This document shows positions 56,106 to 64,000 of a stretch of 64,000 nucleotides of DNA, in pieces. Source of the DNA: Thermoanaerobaculia bacterium (GTDB lineage Bacteria; Acidobacteriota; Thermoanaerobaculia; Multivoradales; JAHEKO01). The translations under genes were made by a program, and so were the position numbers. How positions within the stretch are numbered: the stretch's first letter is position 1; each line of letters opens with the position of its first letter. The stretch spans positions 29,836 through 93,835 of the forward strand of contig CALZIK010000089.1 of NCBI GenBank assembly GCA_945787635.1. The letters run 5' to 3'. The notes under the pieces were generated by a model, which was given only the letters and a program-made list of their open reading frames with translations, ran no database searches and was not told the DNA's origin.

Positions 56106-58403
56106 GTGAAACAGGAACTTCGATCGATTCGCGCTCTGGTTGTTCTCGCCTGCCTGGCGTCGGCGTCGTTTTCCGCTTCGGGACCGGCGCTGGCCGAGCT
56201 GGCTGAGCTCGTGCCGCTCCCCGAGGTCGAGCTCGGGACCTACGACCCGGAAGTGCGGGCGGTGCTCGAGTCGGCGCGCAAGCGGATCGACGAGCTGTCG
56301 AGAGCCGACGCGGTGGAACCCGCAAGGCTGGCCGAGGCGTACGGCAATCTGGGCCGCGCTGCCCTCTTCTACCTACAGGGGGAGCTGGCGCGTGCCTCGC
56401 TCTCGAACGCAGCCACGCTCGACCCGGGCGAGTTTCGGTGGCACTACTACCTCGGCTCGCACGATCACGACGAGCGCCGGCTGCCCGAGGCTCGCGCGTC
56501 GCTGGCGCGCGCTCTCGTGCTTCGGCCCGGCGACGGCGCGACGCTCATCCGTCTGGGCCGCGTGCTGCTGTTGCTCGACGAGCCGGACCGAGCCGCCGAG
56601 GCGTTCGAGTCGGCCCGCGCCAAGACGCAATGGGTGGCAGCGGCTCTCTACGGGCTCGGCAGATGCGCCGCTCAGCGCGGTGAGCCAGAGGTCGCCGTAG
56701 GCTTCTTCGAGCAGGCTCGCGAGCTGCAGCCCGAGGCCGCCGAGATCCGGCAGCAACTGGCAATGGCCTATCGCGACGCGGGCAAGCCGGATGCGGCGCG
56801 CGCGGAACTGGCGGTGCGACCCGGCGGCGAGCTGATCTTTCCGGACCCATTGGTGGAATCCCTCGGGCTGGAGTTCGCCAACAGCGCCGTCTATCGCGGC
56901 CTCGCGGCTCAGAGCGCGGGGCGCCTGGAAGAGGCGGCCCGCGAGTACCGCAAGGCGGTAGAGGGCGATCCGGAGAATTCGGCCTTTCGCCAGGCCCTTG
57001 GCGACGTCCTGGTGACTCTGGGAGACAAGGATGGAGCGGTCCGGGAGCTCCAGGAAGCCGCGCGGCTCGACCCCGGAGACGCGATGGTGCGGGTTTCTCT
57101 CGGCAGAGCCCTGGCGCAGCGCGACGGGTTCACTACCGAGGTCGCCGAGCAATTCGAGGCAGCCCGAGAGGTCGGCCCGGATTTGAAGGAGGCGCGAATA
57201 GGCCTCGGCCAGGCCCTCTCCCGGCTCGGCCGCTTTGCCGAAGCGGTCGCTGAGTTCGAAGTGGCGGTCAGAGCCGATCCGGATGACGCCGCCGGCCGAC
57301 TGCTCCTGGGCGAGACGCTGCTTCTGCTGAATCGAAACGAGCAGGCCCTGGAGCAGCTCGCGCTGGCCGTCGAGAGCTTCCCGGACCGGCCCCAGGCGCT
57401 TGTCAACTACGGGATCGCGCTGTCGAGAACGGGAAACGCTGAGGGCGCCGCCGAGGTGCTCCGGAAGGTCATTGACGGCGACGCCAGTACCCGGCAGAAA
57501 TCACTGGCGCATCTCGAGCTCGCCGAGACCCTGGATCGGCTCGGGGACTCGGCGACGGCTCTGCTTCACTATCGCAGCGCCGCCGACCTCCTGCCGGAGT
57601 ACAAGCCGCCGCAGCTCGGCCTGGCCCGTGCTCTCAACCGGGCGGGGCGCCACGGCGAGGCCGCCGAAACCTACGCTCTCGTTCTGCTGGTCGATCCCGA
57701 CGATGTGGGAGCGTTGGGCGAGAGAGCCCGGTCGCTAGCCGCGGCCGGCCGCGTCGACCTGGCGGTCACCGAGCTGGCGAGAGCGAGATCTACTCTCGTC
57801 GAGCCGAGCGCTCGCGCCGAGATCGGCCTGACGCTCGCCGGTCTTCGGCAAACGGCCGGACAACACCAGGAAGCGGCCGAACTGCTGCTCGAAGTGGTGG
57901 CGGAAGCACCGGATTCAAAGGACGCGCATTTCAACCTGGCGGTCGAGCTCGGGAGGCAGGGGAATCACGACGCGGCCATCGGGCATCTGAAGCGGGTCGT
58001 CGAGATCGACCCGGAGGACGTCGAGGCGCGGTTGGTGCTGGCCCAGCTCTGGGCCGGCGGCGGGCGGTTCGCGGAGGCCCGGTCGACCCTGGAGGTAGCG
58101 CACGGCCGGCTGCCCGAGAATCTTCCGGTCGCCCGGGCGCTCGCCTACATCCTGGTGGGGAGCCCCGACCGCGCGGTGAGGGATCCAGAGGCGGCTCTGC
58201 CGGTGGCACGGCGTCTCTACGAGGCCCGGCCGGCCGCCGAGCATGCCGCGTTGGTTGCGGCCGCGCTCGCGGGGTCCAAGCGCCTCGAGGAAGCCGTCGA
58301 GTGGCAGACGCGAGCGGTCTCCGAAGCCGAGGCCGAAAAGCTGCCGGAGCGGCAGCTCGAGCTCATGCGCAAGGATCTGGCCCGCTACAAGCAGGGGACC
58401 TAG
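56106..58403 (+). CDS. Long exported TPR protein (3)
   Basis: GTG 56106 (TTG 56103 also possible) gives 765 residues with signal peptide SIRALVVLACLASASFSASG. The opening LAELVPLPEVELGTYDPEVRAVLESARKRID is related to that of the TPR proteins at 39975 and 49530. About 18 TPRs follow (YGNLGRAALFYLQGELARASLSNAATLDPGEFRWHYYLGSH; FNLAVELGRQGNHDAAIGHLKRVVEIDPEDVEARLVLAQLW). The C-terminal repeat AALVAAALAGSKRLEEAVEWQTRAVSEAEAE aligns with theirs, but the tail is RYKQGT, without Cys. An in-frame opening from 55395 runs through the previous propeller gene and is rejected. The next propeller gene starts seven bases after its stop. Confidence 0.88.
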   Translation: MKQELRSIRALVVLACLASASFSASGPALAELAELVPLPEVELGTYDPEVRAVLESARKRIDELSRADAVEPARLAEAYGNLGRAALFYLQGELARASLSNAATLDPGEFRWHYYLGSHDHDERRLPEARASLARALVLRPGDGATLIRLGRVLLLLDEPDRAAEAFESARAKTQWVAAALYGLGRCAAQRGEPEVAVGFFEQARELQPEAAEIRQQLAMAYRDAGKPDAARAELAVRPGGELIFPDPLVESLGLEFANSAVYRGLAAQSAGRLEEAAREYRKAVEGDPENSAFRQALGDVLVTLGDKDGAVRELQEAARLDPGDAMVRVSLGRALAQRDGFTTEVAEQFEAAREVGPDLKEARIGLGQALSRLGRFAEAVAEFEVAVRADPDDAAGRLLLGETLLLLNRNEQALEQLALAVESFPDRPQALVNYGIALSRTGNAEGAAEVLRKVIDGDASTRQKSLAHLELAETLDRLGDSATALLHYRSAADLLPEYKPPQLGLARALNRAGRHGEAAETYALVLLVDPDDVGALGERARSLAAAGRVDLAVTELARARSTLVEPSARAEIGLTLAGLRQTAGQHQEAAELLLEVVAEAPDSKDAHFNLAVELGRQGNHDAAIGHLKRVVEIDPEDVEARLVLAQLWAGGGRFAEARSTLEVAHGRLPENLPVARALAYILVGSPDRAVRDPEAALPVARRLYEARPAAEHAALVAAALAGSKRLEEAVEWQTRAVSEAEAEKLPERQLELMRKDLARYKQGT

Positions 58404-58409
58404 GCTCCG

Positions 58410-60155
58410 GTGGTGGAGTCTCCTCTGGAGGCCGCGGAGGTCGCGCAGGGCGGGATGCCCGGCTCTACCCGAGCGGTGCCGGTAGTCGCTGTGCTGGGCG
58501 CGATCCTGCTCTCCGCGGTTTCGAGCCGTCCGGCGGCGTCGCAGGGAGCCCGGCCGGCTTTCGAGGAGGTAAGCGCGGCAGTCGGGCTGAATTTCGTTCA
58601 CGACAATGGCGCCAGCGGCGCGCTCTACCTGCCGGAGATCATGGGCCCTGGAGGCGCGCTGCTCGACTACGACCGCGACGGTGATCTCGACGTCTACCTG
58701 GTGCAGGGGCACCGGCTCGGACCGGGCAAGTCGGCGGGCGCGATCGATCGGCTCTACCGAAACGACGCGTTGCCTTCCGACGGACCGCCGGGCGACCGGT
58801 TTCGCTTCGTGGACGTGACCGCGACCTCCGGCATCGTTCCTTCCGACTACGGCATCGGAGCCGCGACCGGCGACTTCGACAACGACGGGTGGATGGATCT
58901 TTACATCTCGAACCTGGGCGCGAACCAGCTGCTGCGAAACAACGGCGACGGCACCTTTTCGGACGCGACCATCCAGGCGGGCGTGGAGGAGGACCGCTGG
59001 AGCGTGACCGCGACCTTCTTCGACTACGATCGCGACGGCTGGCTCGATCTCTGGGTGGTCAACTACCTGGACTTCCAGATCGCCAGGCGCAAGCACTGCC
59101 TGAGCCCCACGGGCGCTGCCGACTACTGCGATCCCAATGCCTATGAGCCGGTGACCGACAGCTTGTTCCGCAATCGGGGCGACGGCACTTTCGAGCGCGT
59201 CTCCTCGAAGGCGGGGATCGACCGGCAGGCGGGCGCGGGGCTGGGAGTCGTGGCCGCCGACTTCAACAACGACGGCTGGCTCGATGTCTACGTGACCAAC
59301 GACGGTATGCCGAACCAGCTGTACGTCAACGGCGGCGACGGGACGTTTCGTGAGGATGCGCTCTTTGCCGGCTGCGCGGTGAGCGGCGAGGGCGCGAGCG
59401 AGGCCTCAATGGGTGCCGCGGCGGCCGATCTCGATAACGACGGCGATGAGGATCTTTTCCTGACCCACCTGACCAAAGAAACCAATACTCTGTATGTCAA
59501 CGACGGCAGCGGCTTCTTCAAGGATGGGACCGAAATAGCCAAGCTGGGCGTCCCGAGCTGGAACTTCACTGGCTTTGGCACCGGTTTTCTGGACTTCGAC
59601 GCCGACGGTTGGCTGGATCTCCTGGTAGTCAATGGCGCCGTGACCTTCTTTGCTTCCGGTAACGAGCGACGGCTGGATCAGCCCAACCAGCTCTACCGCA
59701 ACCTCGATGGCAGACGCTTCGAGCCGGCCGAGGCCGAAACCGGTGTCTTTGCGGTTGAAGAGGTCAGTCGCGGCGCGCTTCTGGGCGACATCGACGGCGA
59801 TGGCGATACCGATGCCATCGTGCTCAACAACGCCGGGTCCGCGCGGGTGTTGCTCAACCGGCGCGCCGACGGTCGCGAGTGGCTGGGGCTGCGAGTGCTC
59901 GGCAAGGGCTCGCGGCGGGATCTTCTGGGCGCGCGGGTCGAGCTTCGCCGGAGCAGCGGGGCAAGCCTCTGGCGAAGGATCCATTCCGATGGCAGCTACG
60001 CGTCGGCGGGGGATCCGCGGTCCGTCTTCGGCCTGGGTGGTTCAGCGGATCTCCAACCTCCGCAAGAGCTGATCGTCCACGCTCCCGGAGGTCGCGTGGT
60101 CCGCCTTGGCGAGCCGCCAGCGGGTCGGTACCTCGAGGTTTTCGTTTCCGATTGA
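58410..60155 (+). CDS. CRTAC1-type exported protein: seven FG-GAP motifs plus ASPIC/UnbV domain (6)
   Basis: GTG 58410 gives 581 residues, while ATG 58455 (AGGGCGGG nearby) would begin closer to the signal peptide VPVVAVLGAILLSAVSSRPAA and is a good alternative. Opening VSAAVGLNFVHDNGASGALYLPEIMGPGGALLDYDRDGDLDVYLVQG. Seven DxDxDG-type motifs from DYDRDGDLDVY to DIDGDGDTDAI. Cys pair C-x9-YCDP (CLSPTGAADYC). The ASPIC/UnbV tail has SRRDLLGARVELRRSSGASLWRR and IVHAPGG. It converges on the second sulfatase-TPR gene with 24 bases between them; no terminator hairpin was found there. Confidence 0.9.
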   Translation: MVESPLEAAEVAQGGMPGSTRAVPVVAVLGAILLSAVSSRPAASQGARPAFEEVSAAVGLNFVHDNGASGALYLPEIMGPGGALLDYDRDGDLDVYLVQGHRLGPGKSAGAIDRLYRNDALPSDGPPGDRFRFVDVTATSGIVPSDYGIGAATGDFDNDGWMDLYISNLGANQLLRNNGDGTFSDATIQAGVEEDRWSVTATFFDYDRDGWLDLWVVNYLDFQIARRKHCLSPTGAADYCDPNAYEPVTDSLFRNRGDGTFERVSSKAGIDRQAGAGLGVVAADFNNDGWLDVYVTNDGMPNQLYVNGGDGTFREDALFAGCAVSGEGASEASMGAAAADLDNDGDEDLFLTHLTKETNTLYVNDGSGFFKDGTEIAKLGVPSWNFTGFGTGFLDFDADGWLDLLVVNGAVTFFASGNERRLDQPNQLYRNLDGRRFEPAEAETGVFAVEEVSRGALLGDIDGDGDTDAIVLNNAGSARVLLNRRADGREWLGLRVLGKGSRRDLLGARVELRRSSGASLWRRIHSDGSYASAGDPRSVFGLGGSADLQPPQELIVHAPGGRVVRLGEPPAGRYLEVFVSD

Positions 60156-60179
60156 CCTCGAGGCCGCGGATCAATCTCC

Positions 60180-62402
60180 CTATCCGGCGCGTCGAAGGGC
60201 GAGAAGCTCTTGATCCGCAGGCCACTTGGCGAGCGCCTCGTCGAGCAGGCGGTTGGCGCCGGCGCTGTCTCCCGCCGTGCGTAGCGTTCGCGCTGCTTCG
60301 GCGTTTGCCGCCGGCGAGGGAAAGAGCGTGAGCATTCTTTCGAGAGTCGCCGCCGCCTGGCCGCGGTCGCCCTGGAACAGGCGGACGAGAGCCAGACGAC
60401 CGTAGGCTTCGAGATCCGACGGGAAGAGCTCCATCTCTCTCTGGTAGGCGGCGGCGGCCTCCTCCAGGCGTCCCATCCGCGCGAACGCGCTGCCGCGCAG
60501 GAAATGGAGTCCGCTGAGCTCGTCGGTGGTATCCAGGTCCAGCGCTTCCTCGAGGGCACGGCCGGTGACCGAAAGAACTTCCTCCGGCCGGTTCTGGGCG
60601 AGCCGCAGCTCGCCTTCGGTGATGAGCGGACCTAGTCGAACGCCCCGTCCTGCCACTGCCTCGGCGACGAAAGTCTCTGCGGCGACCAGATCTCCCTGGC
60701 GGATCGCGATCTGCGCCAGAGTGTCGCGAGTGAGCTCGTGGCGGTCGGCGGCGAGCTCGGCGTAGCCGCGCGCCTCCTCGAGCCGTTTGAGTTTGAGCAG
60801 AACGGTAGCGATGGCTCCCGCCACCTGCGGCGCGCCTCCAGAAAGCTCCATCGCTCGCTCGAACGGTTCGAGACTCTCCTCCAACTTGTTCTGGGCGGTG
60901 AGAGTGTGCCCGAGCTGCTCCCAGGCGTCGACCAGGAGCGGGCTTTCGGCCAGTACGGCTCGAAACTCGGCTTCGGCTTCCGGATAGCGGCGTTCCTCGT
61001 AGTAGGTGAAGGCCGACTTGAGGCGCCGCAGGTGGTGGATCTGGCTCTTTGGATCGGCTCGAGGGCCATCGTCCCCGCCGCCTCTCGCGGTACCGATGTA
61101 GCCGAGCGCCGCCAGCTTGCGGCGGGTCTCGTCGTCTTCTTCCAGAGGTTCTGCGATCTCGCGGTCGAGCGAGTCGAGGTGCGCGCGCAGTTGTGCCGCC
61201 ACGTCGCGCTTCGAGCGCACGAGGTTGTGGCGCTCGCCGGGGTCACTGGCCAGGTCGTAGAGCTCGGGGTCGGGTCCGTAGATGAAGTGGTAGGGGAAGT
61301 CGATGAGCGAGTAGAGCTCGCTCCAGCCGAAGTGGAGGCGCGGAAACACCGTCTCGCCGTACAGCGGATCTTCTGGCATGCTCGGCTCCTCGAAGAGCGG
61401 GCGGCCGTCGAGCCCGGCGGTCGATTCCAGGCCGAGCAGCGCGAGCACGGTGGGGAACACATCGACGAGGCTCACGGCGCGTTCGACCCGGGTTCCGCCA
61501 TCGTGGTTGCCGGGCAGCTTGAGAAGCAGCGGCACCTGCAGAACCTCTCGATAGAGGAGCAGACCGTGCTCGTAGTCACCGTGATCGTTCAAGCCCTCGC
61601 CGTGATCGGAGAGCAGGATGATCAGGGCACGATCGTAGACGCCGAGCCCTTCGAGCCGGTCGAGGAGCTGCCCGACGATGGCGTCCGCCACGGCGACCTC
61701 GCCGTCGTACGGCGATGCGTAGGTCGTGTCGTAGGGCGGCGGAGGAGCATGGGGCGTGTGCGGCTCGTAGATGTGGAAGAAGAGAAAGAACGGATCGTCG
61801 GCTACCTCGCCAAGCCAGTCCGAAGCCGCCGTCAGGGTCTCGAAGCCCGAACGCTGCATGCCGCTCAAGAGCGCACGCGGCGCCATGGTGATGCGATCCT
61901 CGTAGAGATCGAAACCCGCACTGAGGCCCGCGGTTCCGCGCAGCACCCACGACGAGACCGCCGCTGCGGTCCGGTAGCCGGCCTCGTGGAGCACTGTGGG
62001 CAAGTAAGCGATCGAGTCGGCCTCGAGCCGGTAGCCGGCGTTGTCCCGTACGCGATGGCCCGGGGGATCGAGGCCGGTCAGCACCGACACGTGAGCGGGC
62101 AGCGTGAGTGGCACCGGCGTGTAGGCATGCTCGAAGACAACGGCGTCGGCGGCGAAGGCGTCAAGCGCCGGAGTCGCTACACTTTGGTAACCGTAGGCTG
62201 GAAGCCGGTCGGAACGCAGGGTGTCAATCGAGATCAGGACAACCGGCGTGCCGGGAGGCAGAGCAGCCGGCGCCGACGGCCCGGATGGGCTCTTGCTCGA
62301 CTCGCGTTGACCGCAGGCAAGGACCCACAAAACAGCGGCGCAGAGTACGCTCGCCCGCAGCGCACGGCGTCGAGCGCGTCCAGCCTGGACCCTCAGGGAC
62401 AA
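60180..62402 (-). CDS. Sulfatase-like hydrolase fused to TPRs, lipoprotein, Thr at nucleophile site (2)
   Basis: TTG 62402 gives 740 residues starting MSLRVQAGRARRRALRASVL with lipobox VLAC (Cys30). The frame is open up to ATG 62462, but that part overlaps the upstream gene. The sulfatase domain (about 52-445) has ISIDTLRSDRLPAYGY, TPVPLTLPAHVSVLTG with Thr100 at the nucleophile position, and ILLSDHGEGLNDHGDYEHG. The rest is TPR (YYEERRYPEAEAEFRAVLAESPLLVDAWEQLGHTLTAQNK). It is the close paralogue of the protein at 42049, with the same design and matching TLP[SA]H motif. Its start lies 11 bases beyond the stop of the TPR gene at 62413. Confidence 0.88.
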   Translation of the reverse strand: MSLRVQAGRARRRALRASVLCAAVLWVLACGQRESSKSPSGPSAPAALPPGTPVVLISIDTLRSDRLPAYGYQSVATPALDAFAADAVVFEHAYTPVPLTLPAHVSVLTGLDPPGHRVRDNAGYRLEADSIAYLPTVLHEAGYRTAAAVSSWVLRGTAGLSAGFDLYEDRITMAPRALLSGMQRSGFETLTAASDWLGEVADDPFFLFFHIYEPHTPHAPPPPYDTTYASPYDGEVAVADAIVGQLLDRLEGLGVYDRALIILLSDHGEGLNDHGDYEHGLLLYREVLQVPLLLKLPGNHDGGTRVERAVSLVDVFPTVLALLGLESTAGLDGRPLFEEPSMPEDPLYGETVFPRLHFGWSELYSLIDFPYHFIYGPDPELYDLASDPGERHNLVRSKRDVAAQLRAHLDSLDREIAEPLEEDDETRRKLAALGYIGTARGGGDDGPRADPKSQIHHLRRLKSAFTYYEERRYPEAEAEFRAVLAESPLLVDAWEQLGHTLTAQNKLEESLEPFERAMELSGGAPQVAGAIATVLLKLKRLEEARGYAELAADRHELTRDTLAQIAIRQGDLVAAETFVAEAVAGRGVRLGPLITEGELRLAQNRPEEVLSVTGRALEEALDLDTTDELSGLHFLRGSAFARMGRLEEAAAAYQREMELFPSDLEAYGRLALVRLFQGDRGQAAATLERMLTLFPSPAANAEAARTLRTAGDSAGANRLLDEALAKWPADQELLALRRAG

Positions 62403-62412
62403 GACCGGCGAG

Positions 62413-63375
62413 CTATTCGCCGCCGTCGAGGTACTTGAGAAACTCGGCGGCTTCAGCAGCACGCGGGCCGTCCGGCCGGAGCTCGAGCAGCTTGCGGAAG
62501 TCGCTCGCCGCGCGCTCGTTCTCGGTCTTGTTCAGGAGCACCAGACCGCGGTAGTAGTAGGCGTCCGGATTGTCGGGGAAGTTCTTGACCACCCGGTCGA
62601 ACTCGGCCAGGGCCTCGTCGAGCTCCCTGTTGTTGTAGTAGTCGATGCCGACGTTCAGGTAGGCATCGGCAAAGAGGACCTCACCCTCGGGGAGGCGATC
62701 CATGTAGACCTTGGCCTCCTGTTCGCGGCCGGCCCCAACGAGCAGGCTACTCAGGAGCTTGAGGGCGTCCACATACTCCGGATCGACCTCGAGTGCGCGG
62801 AGAAGCGTGGCCTCGGTCTCTTTCTGGTTGTCTTGCTGATAGTACGAGCGGGCGATACCCATCAGGACCCCGGGCTGGTTCTCGGGCTCGAGATCGACCA
62901 GCGCTTTCTCGTACGCCGCCCGAGCCTCCGCGGTCTTGCCCTCGGCCAGAAGGGAGTTGCCCAGTTCAAGCTCCTCCATGACCCTGGCGCCCGCGGCTTC
63001 GCGAATCACCTCTTCGGGAATCGGCTTGAGGTTGACGGTGATTGGCGGGTTGGCCTGGAACTGGTTGAGAGGGAACTGTCCTTCGGAGATCAGATAGCCT
63101 TCCATCTCGATCTTGACCAGCCAGTTGCCGCCGGCAAGACCGAGGTAGGCCCATTTGCCCTTCTTGTTCGTCAGCATGGCGGGCGGTCCCGATTCCTCCC
63201 CCCGCCCGGTGCTCAGGGTGACTTTGGCGCCCTCGACCGGATCGCCGTCCGGGTCCAGCACGGTGCCCTGGACACGTCCCCTGCCGGTCCAGTCCTGGGC
63301 CTGGGCTGGGGCGAAAGATCCCGTCAACAGGCCGATTGCGGCGACCAGGATCGTAAAAGTACGCATAGCTCGCAT
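62413..63375 (-). CDS. Carboxypeptidase-regulatory-like and TPR exported protein
   Basis: ATG 63375 with AAGGAG six bases upstream gives 320 residues. Signal peptide TFTILVAAIGLLTGSFAPAQAQ is followed by a CarboxypepD_reg-like beta domain (about 30-115; GRVQGTVLDPDGDPVEGAKVTLSTGRGEE, KGKWAYLGLAGGNWLVKIEMEGYLI). About five TPRs run from 130 to 315 (ELGNSLLAEGKTAEARAAYEKALVDLEPEN; AYLNVGIDYYNNRELDEALAEFDRVVKNFPDNPDAYYYRGLVLLN). It is a typical soluble partner for the outer membrane. Together with the sulfatase-TPR gene at 60180 it probably forms an operon. The TonB receptor gene ends 131 bases upstream and is separated by a terminator. Confidence 0.9.
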   Translation of the reverse strand: MRAMRTFTILVAAIGLLTGSFAPAQAQDWTGRGRVQGTVLDPDGDPVEGAKVTLSTGRGEESGPPAMLTNKKGKWAYLGLAGGNWLVKIEMEGYLISEGQFPLNQFQANPPITVNLKPIPEEVIREAAGARVMEELELGNSLLAEGKTAEARAAYEKALVDLEPENQPGVLMGIARSYYQQDNQKETEATLLRALEVDPEYVDALKLLSSLLVGAGREQEAKVYMDRLPEGEVLFADAYLNVGIDYYNNRELDEALAEFDRVVKNFPDNPDAYYYRGLVLLNKTENERAASDFRKLLELRPDGPRAAEAAEFLKYLDGGE

Positions 63376-63437
63376 TCGAATCTCCTTGAGAGTGTCGCAG
63401 CAAACGGCCAGCTCCACGCCAATCGTCGACTGCAAGC

Positions 63438-63443
63438 AGTGTA
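63438..63443 (-). promoter_or_regulatory. Putative extended -10 box for the TPR/sulfatase operon on the complement strand
   Basis: Read on the complement strand, TACACT (63443-63438) is preceded by TGG, an extended -10 form. It stands 62 bases before the ATG at 63375 and just after the terminator, on the expected side for the 62413-60180 operon. No clear -35 box is seen. Confidence 0.3.
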
Positions 63444-63450
63444 CCAATAA

Positions 63451-63482
63451 GAAAGGCCGGGGAGCGAGCCCCCCGGCCTTTC
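63451..63482 (-). terminator. Rho-independent terminator of the TonB-dependent receptor gene
   Basis: A perfect 12-bp stem (GAAAGGCCGGGG at 63451-63462, complement at 63471-63482) with an eight-base loop. On the complement strand it is followed by TTATTGG and itself ends in CTTTC, a short U-rich tail. It lies 23 bases after the receptor stop at 63506, which fits transcription end of that gene. Confidence 0.75.
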
Positions 63483-63505
63483 AGGTTGATGATTAGAAGA
63501 GTCGC

Positions 63506-64000
63506 CTAGCGCCAGTTCAACCGGACGCCGAGGCGGACGACCCGCGGTGACATCGTCTCCTCGATGTGCTCGGCATTACCCGAAGCGAGGTTATCGAACC
63601 GCTGCAGGACAAAGGTCTCATCGAGCACGTTGAAGGCATCCAGGCTGAAAGTCAGGCTGGTGTTGCCCGTGGTCGCGAACTCCTTGTCAAGTCGCAGATC
63701 GACCGAGAAGATGTCGTCGTTGCGGAAGGTGTCAAACGAGGGCGTCGCCAGGATTCTACGGCCGATACCGTCGTCGCCGGTCACAGACCGGTAGTACGGA
63801 ATCGGGTAGCCCTCACGAGCCGTGATGTTACCGGCTACGTTGAATCCCCACGGACGGTCGGGAGCGACCTGGTAGAGACCGTTGAGATTGAACTGCCAGG
63901 AGGACGACAGGAAGATGTCTGTCTTACCCGAGCCACCCGACTGCTCGTTGTAGAGCGAGCCGTCGATGGTGGAGCCGTCCTGGAAACGGTTCGGATCGTC
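63506..64000 (-). CDS. TonB-dependent receptor, C-terminal part (N-terminus beyond window)
   Basis: The complement strand is open from base 64000 to the stop at 63506 (165 residues in the window), the C-terminal barrel end of an outer-membrane TonB-dependent receptor. GKTDIFLSSSWQFNLNGLYQVAPDRPWGFNVAGNI and RLDKEFATTGNTSLTFSLDAFNVLDETFVLQRFDN are the usual late barrel strands. The end, ETMSPRVVRLGVRLNWR, is the RLGxRL-type C-terminus of acidobacterial and Bacteroidetes receptors. A plug domain and N-terminal carboxypeptidase-regulatory-like extension would be expected outside the window. It may import or bind the substrate of the propeller/TPR/sulfatase cluster. Confidence 0.88.
   Translation of the reverse strand, partial: DDPNRFQDGSTIDGSLYNEQSGGSGKTDIFLSSSWQFNLNGLYQVAPDRPWGFNVAGNITAREGYPIPYYRSVTGDDGIGRRILATPSFDTFRNDDIFSVDLRLDKEFATTGNTSLTFSLDAFNVLDETFVLQRFDNLASGNAEHIEETMSPRVVRLGVRLNWR

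Overview
The window is GC-rich, densely coded DNA from a diderm (Gram-negative type) bacterium. LolA, a two-gene SecD/SecF translocase, a complete PilMNOPQ type IV pilus base, a TonB-dependent receptor and many lipoproteins all indicate an outer membrane. The combination of repeated CRTAC1-type proteins (FG-GAP plus ASPIC/UnbV), sulfatase-TPR fusions, a carboxypeptidase-regulatory-like TPR protein and a TonB receptor is the style of Acidobacteriota, perhaps a Thermoanaerobaculia relative. That placement is an inference from gene content. No tRNA, rRNA, CRISPR array, insertion sequence or phage gene was recognised.

Region 1 (1-9534) is mostly housekeeping. It holds a truncated glutamate/dicarboxylate symporter, a 52-aa FYDLN-like zinc-ribbon protein, lolA, tgt-yajC-secD-secF, a bifunctional (p)ppGpp enzyme and rpmB. 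Region 2 (9643-18764) is the type IV pilus operon pilM-N-O-P-Q. PilQ carries an unusual acidic 18-bp repeat tract. Three lipoprotein genes follow, two of them with PKD and Ig-like domains.

Region 3 (19016-36380) is mixed metabolism and envelope. It has a TPR protein coupled to a roadblock/LC7 protein and to accB-accC, then thiE, an NSS-family sodium symporter with a tiny MetS-like subunit missed by simple ORF length limits, aroK, and a metallophosphoesterase. These are followed by a HEAT-cyclophilin lipoprotein, a thioredoxin-like lipoprotein, an ECF sigma factor with its anti-sigma factor, a bactofilin-like membrane protein, a zinc-ribbon TPR protein, proS and a CorC/HlyC protein.

Region 4 (36572-64000) is the striking part. 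About 27 kb is built almost entirely from four exported protein types. There are seven seven-motif beta-propeller proteins (six with an ASPIC/UnbV tail, one with a cytochrome-c-like N-terminus), six TPR proteins, two lipoprotein fusions of a sulfatase-like domain with TPRs, and the end of a TonB-dependent receptor. Many neighbours overlap by 4-7 bases, which implies coupled translation. Propeller and TPR genes alternate as if the pair had been duplicated several times. Both sulfatase-like domains have Thr where true sulfatases have the formylglycine Cys. The array looks like a periplasmic or surface-exposed system whose substrate cannot be read from sequence, and it is the best candidate here for an undescribed system.
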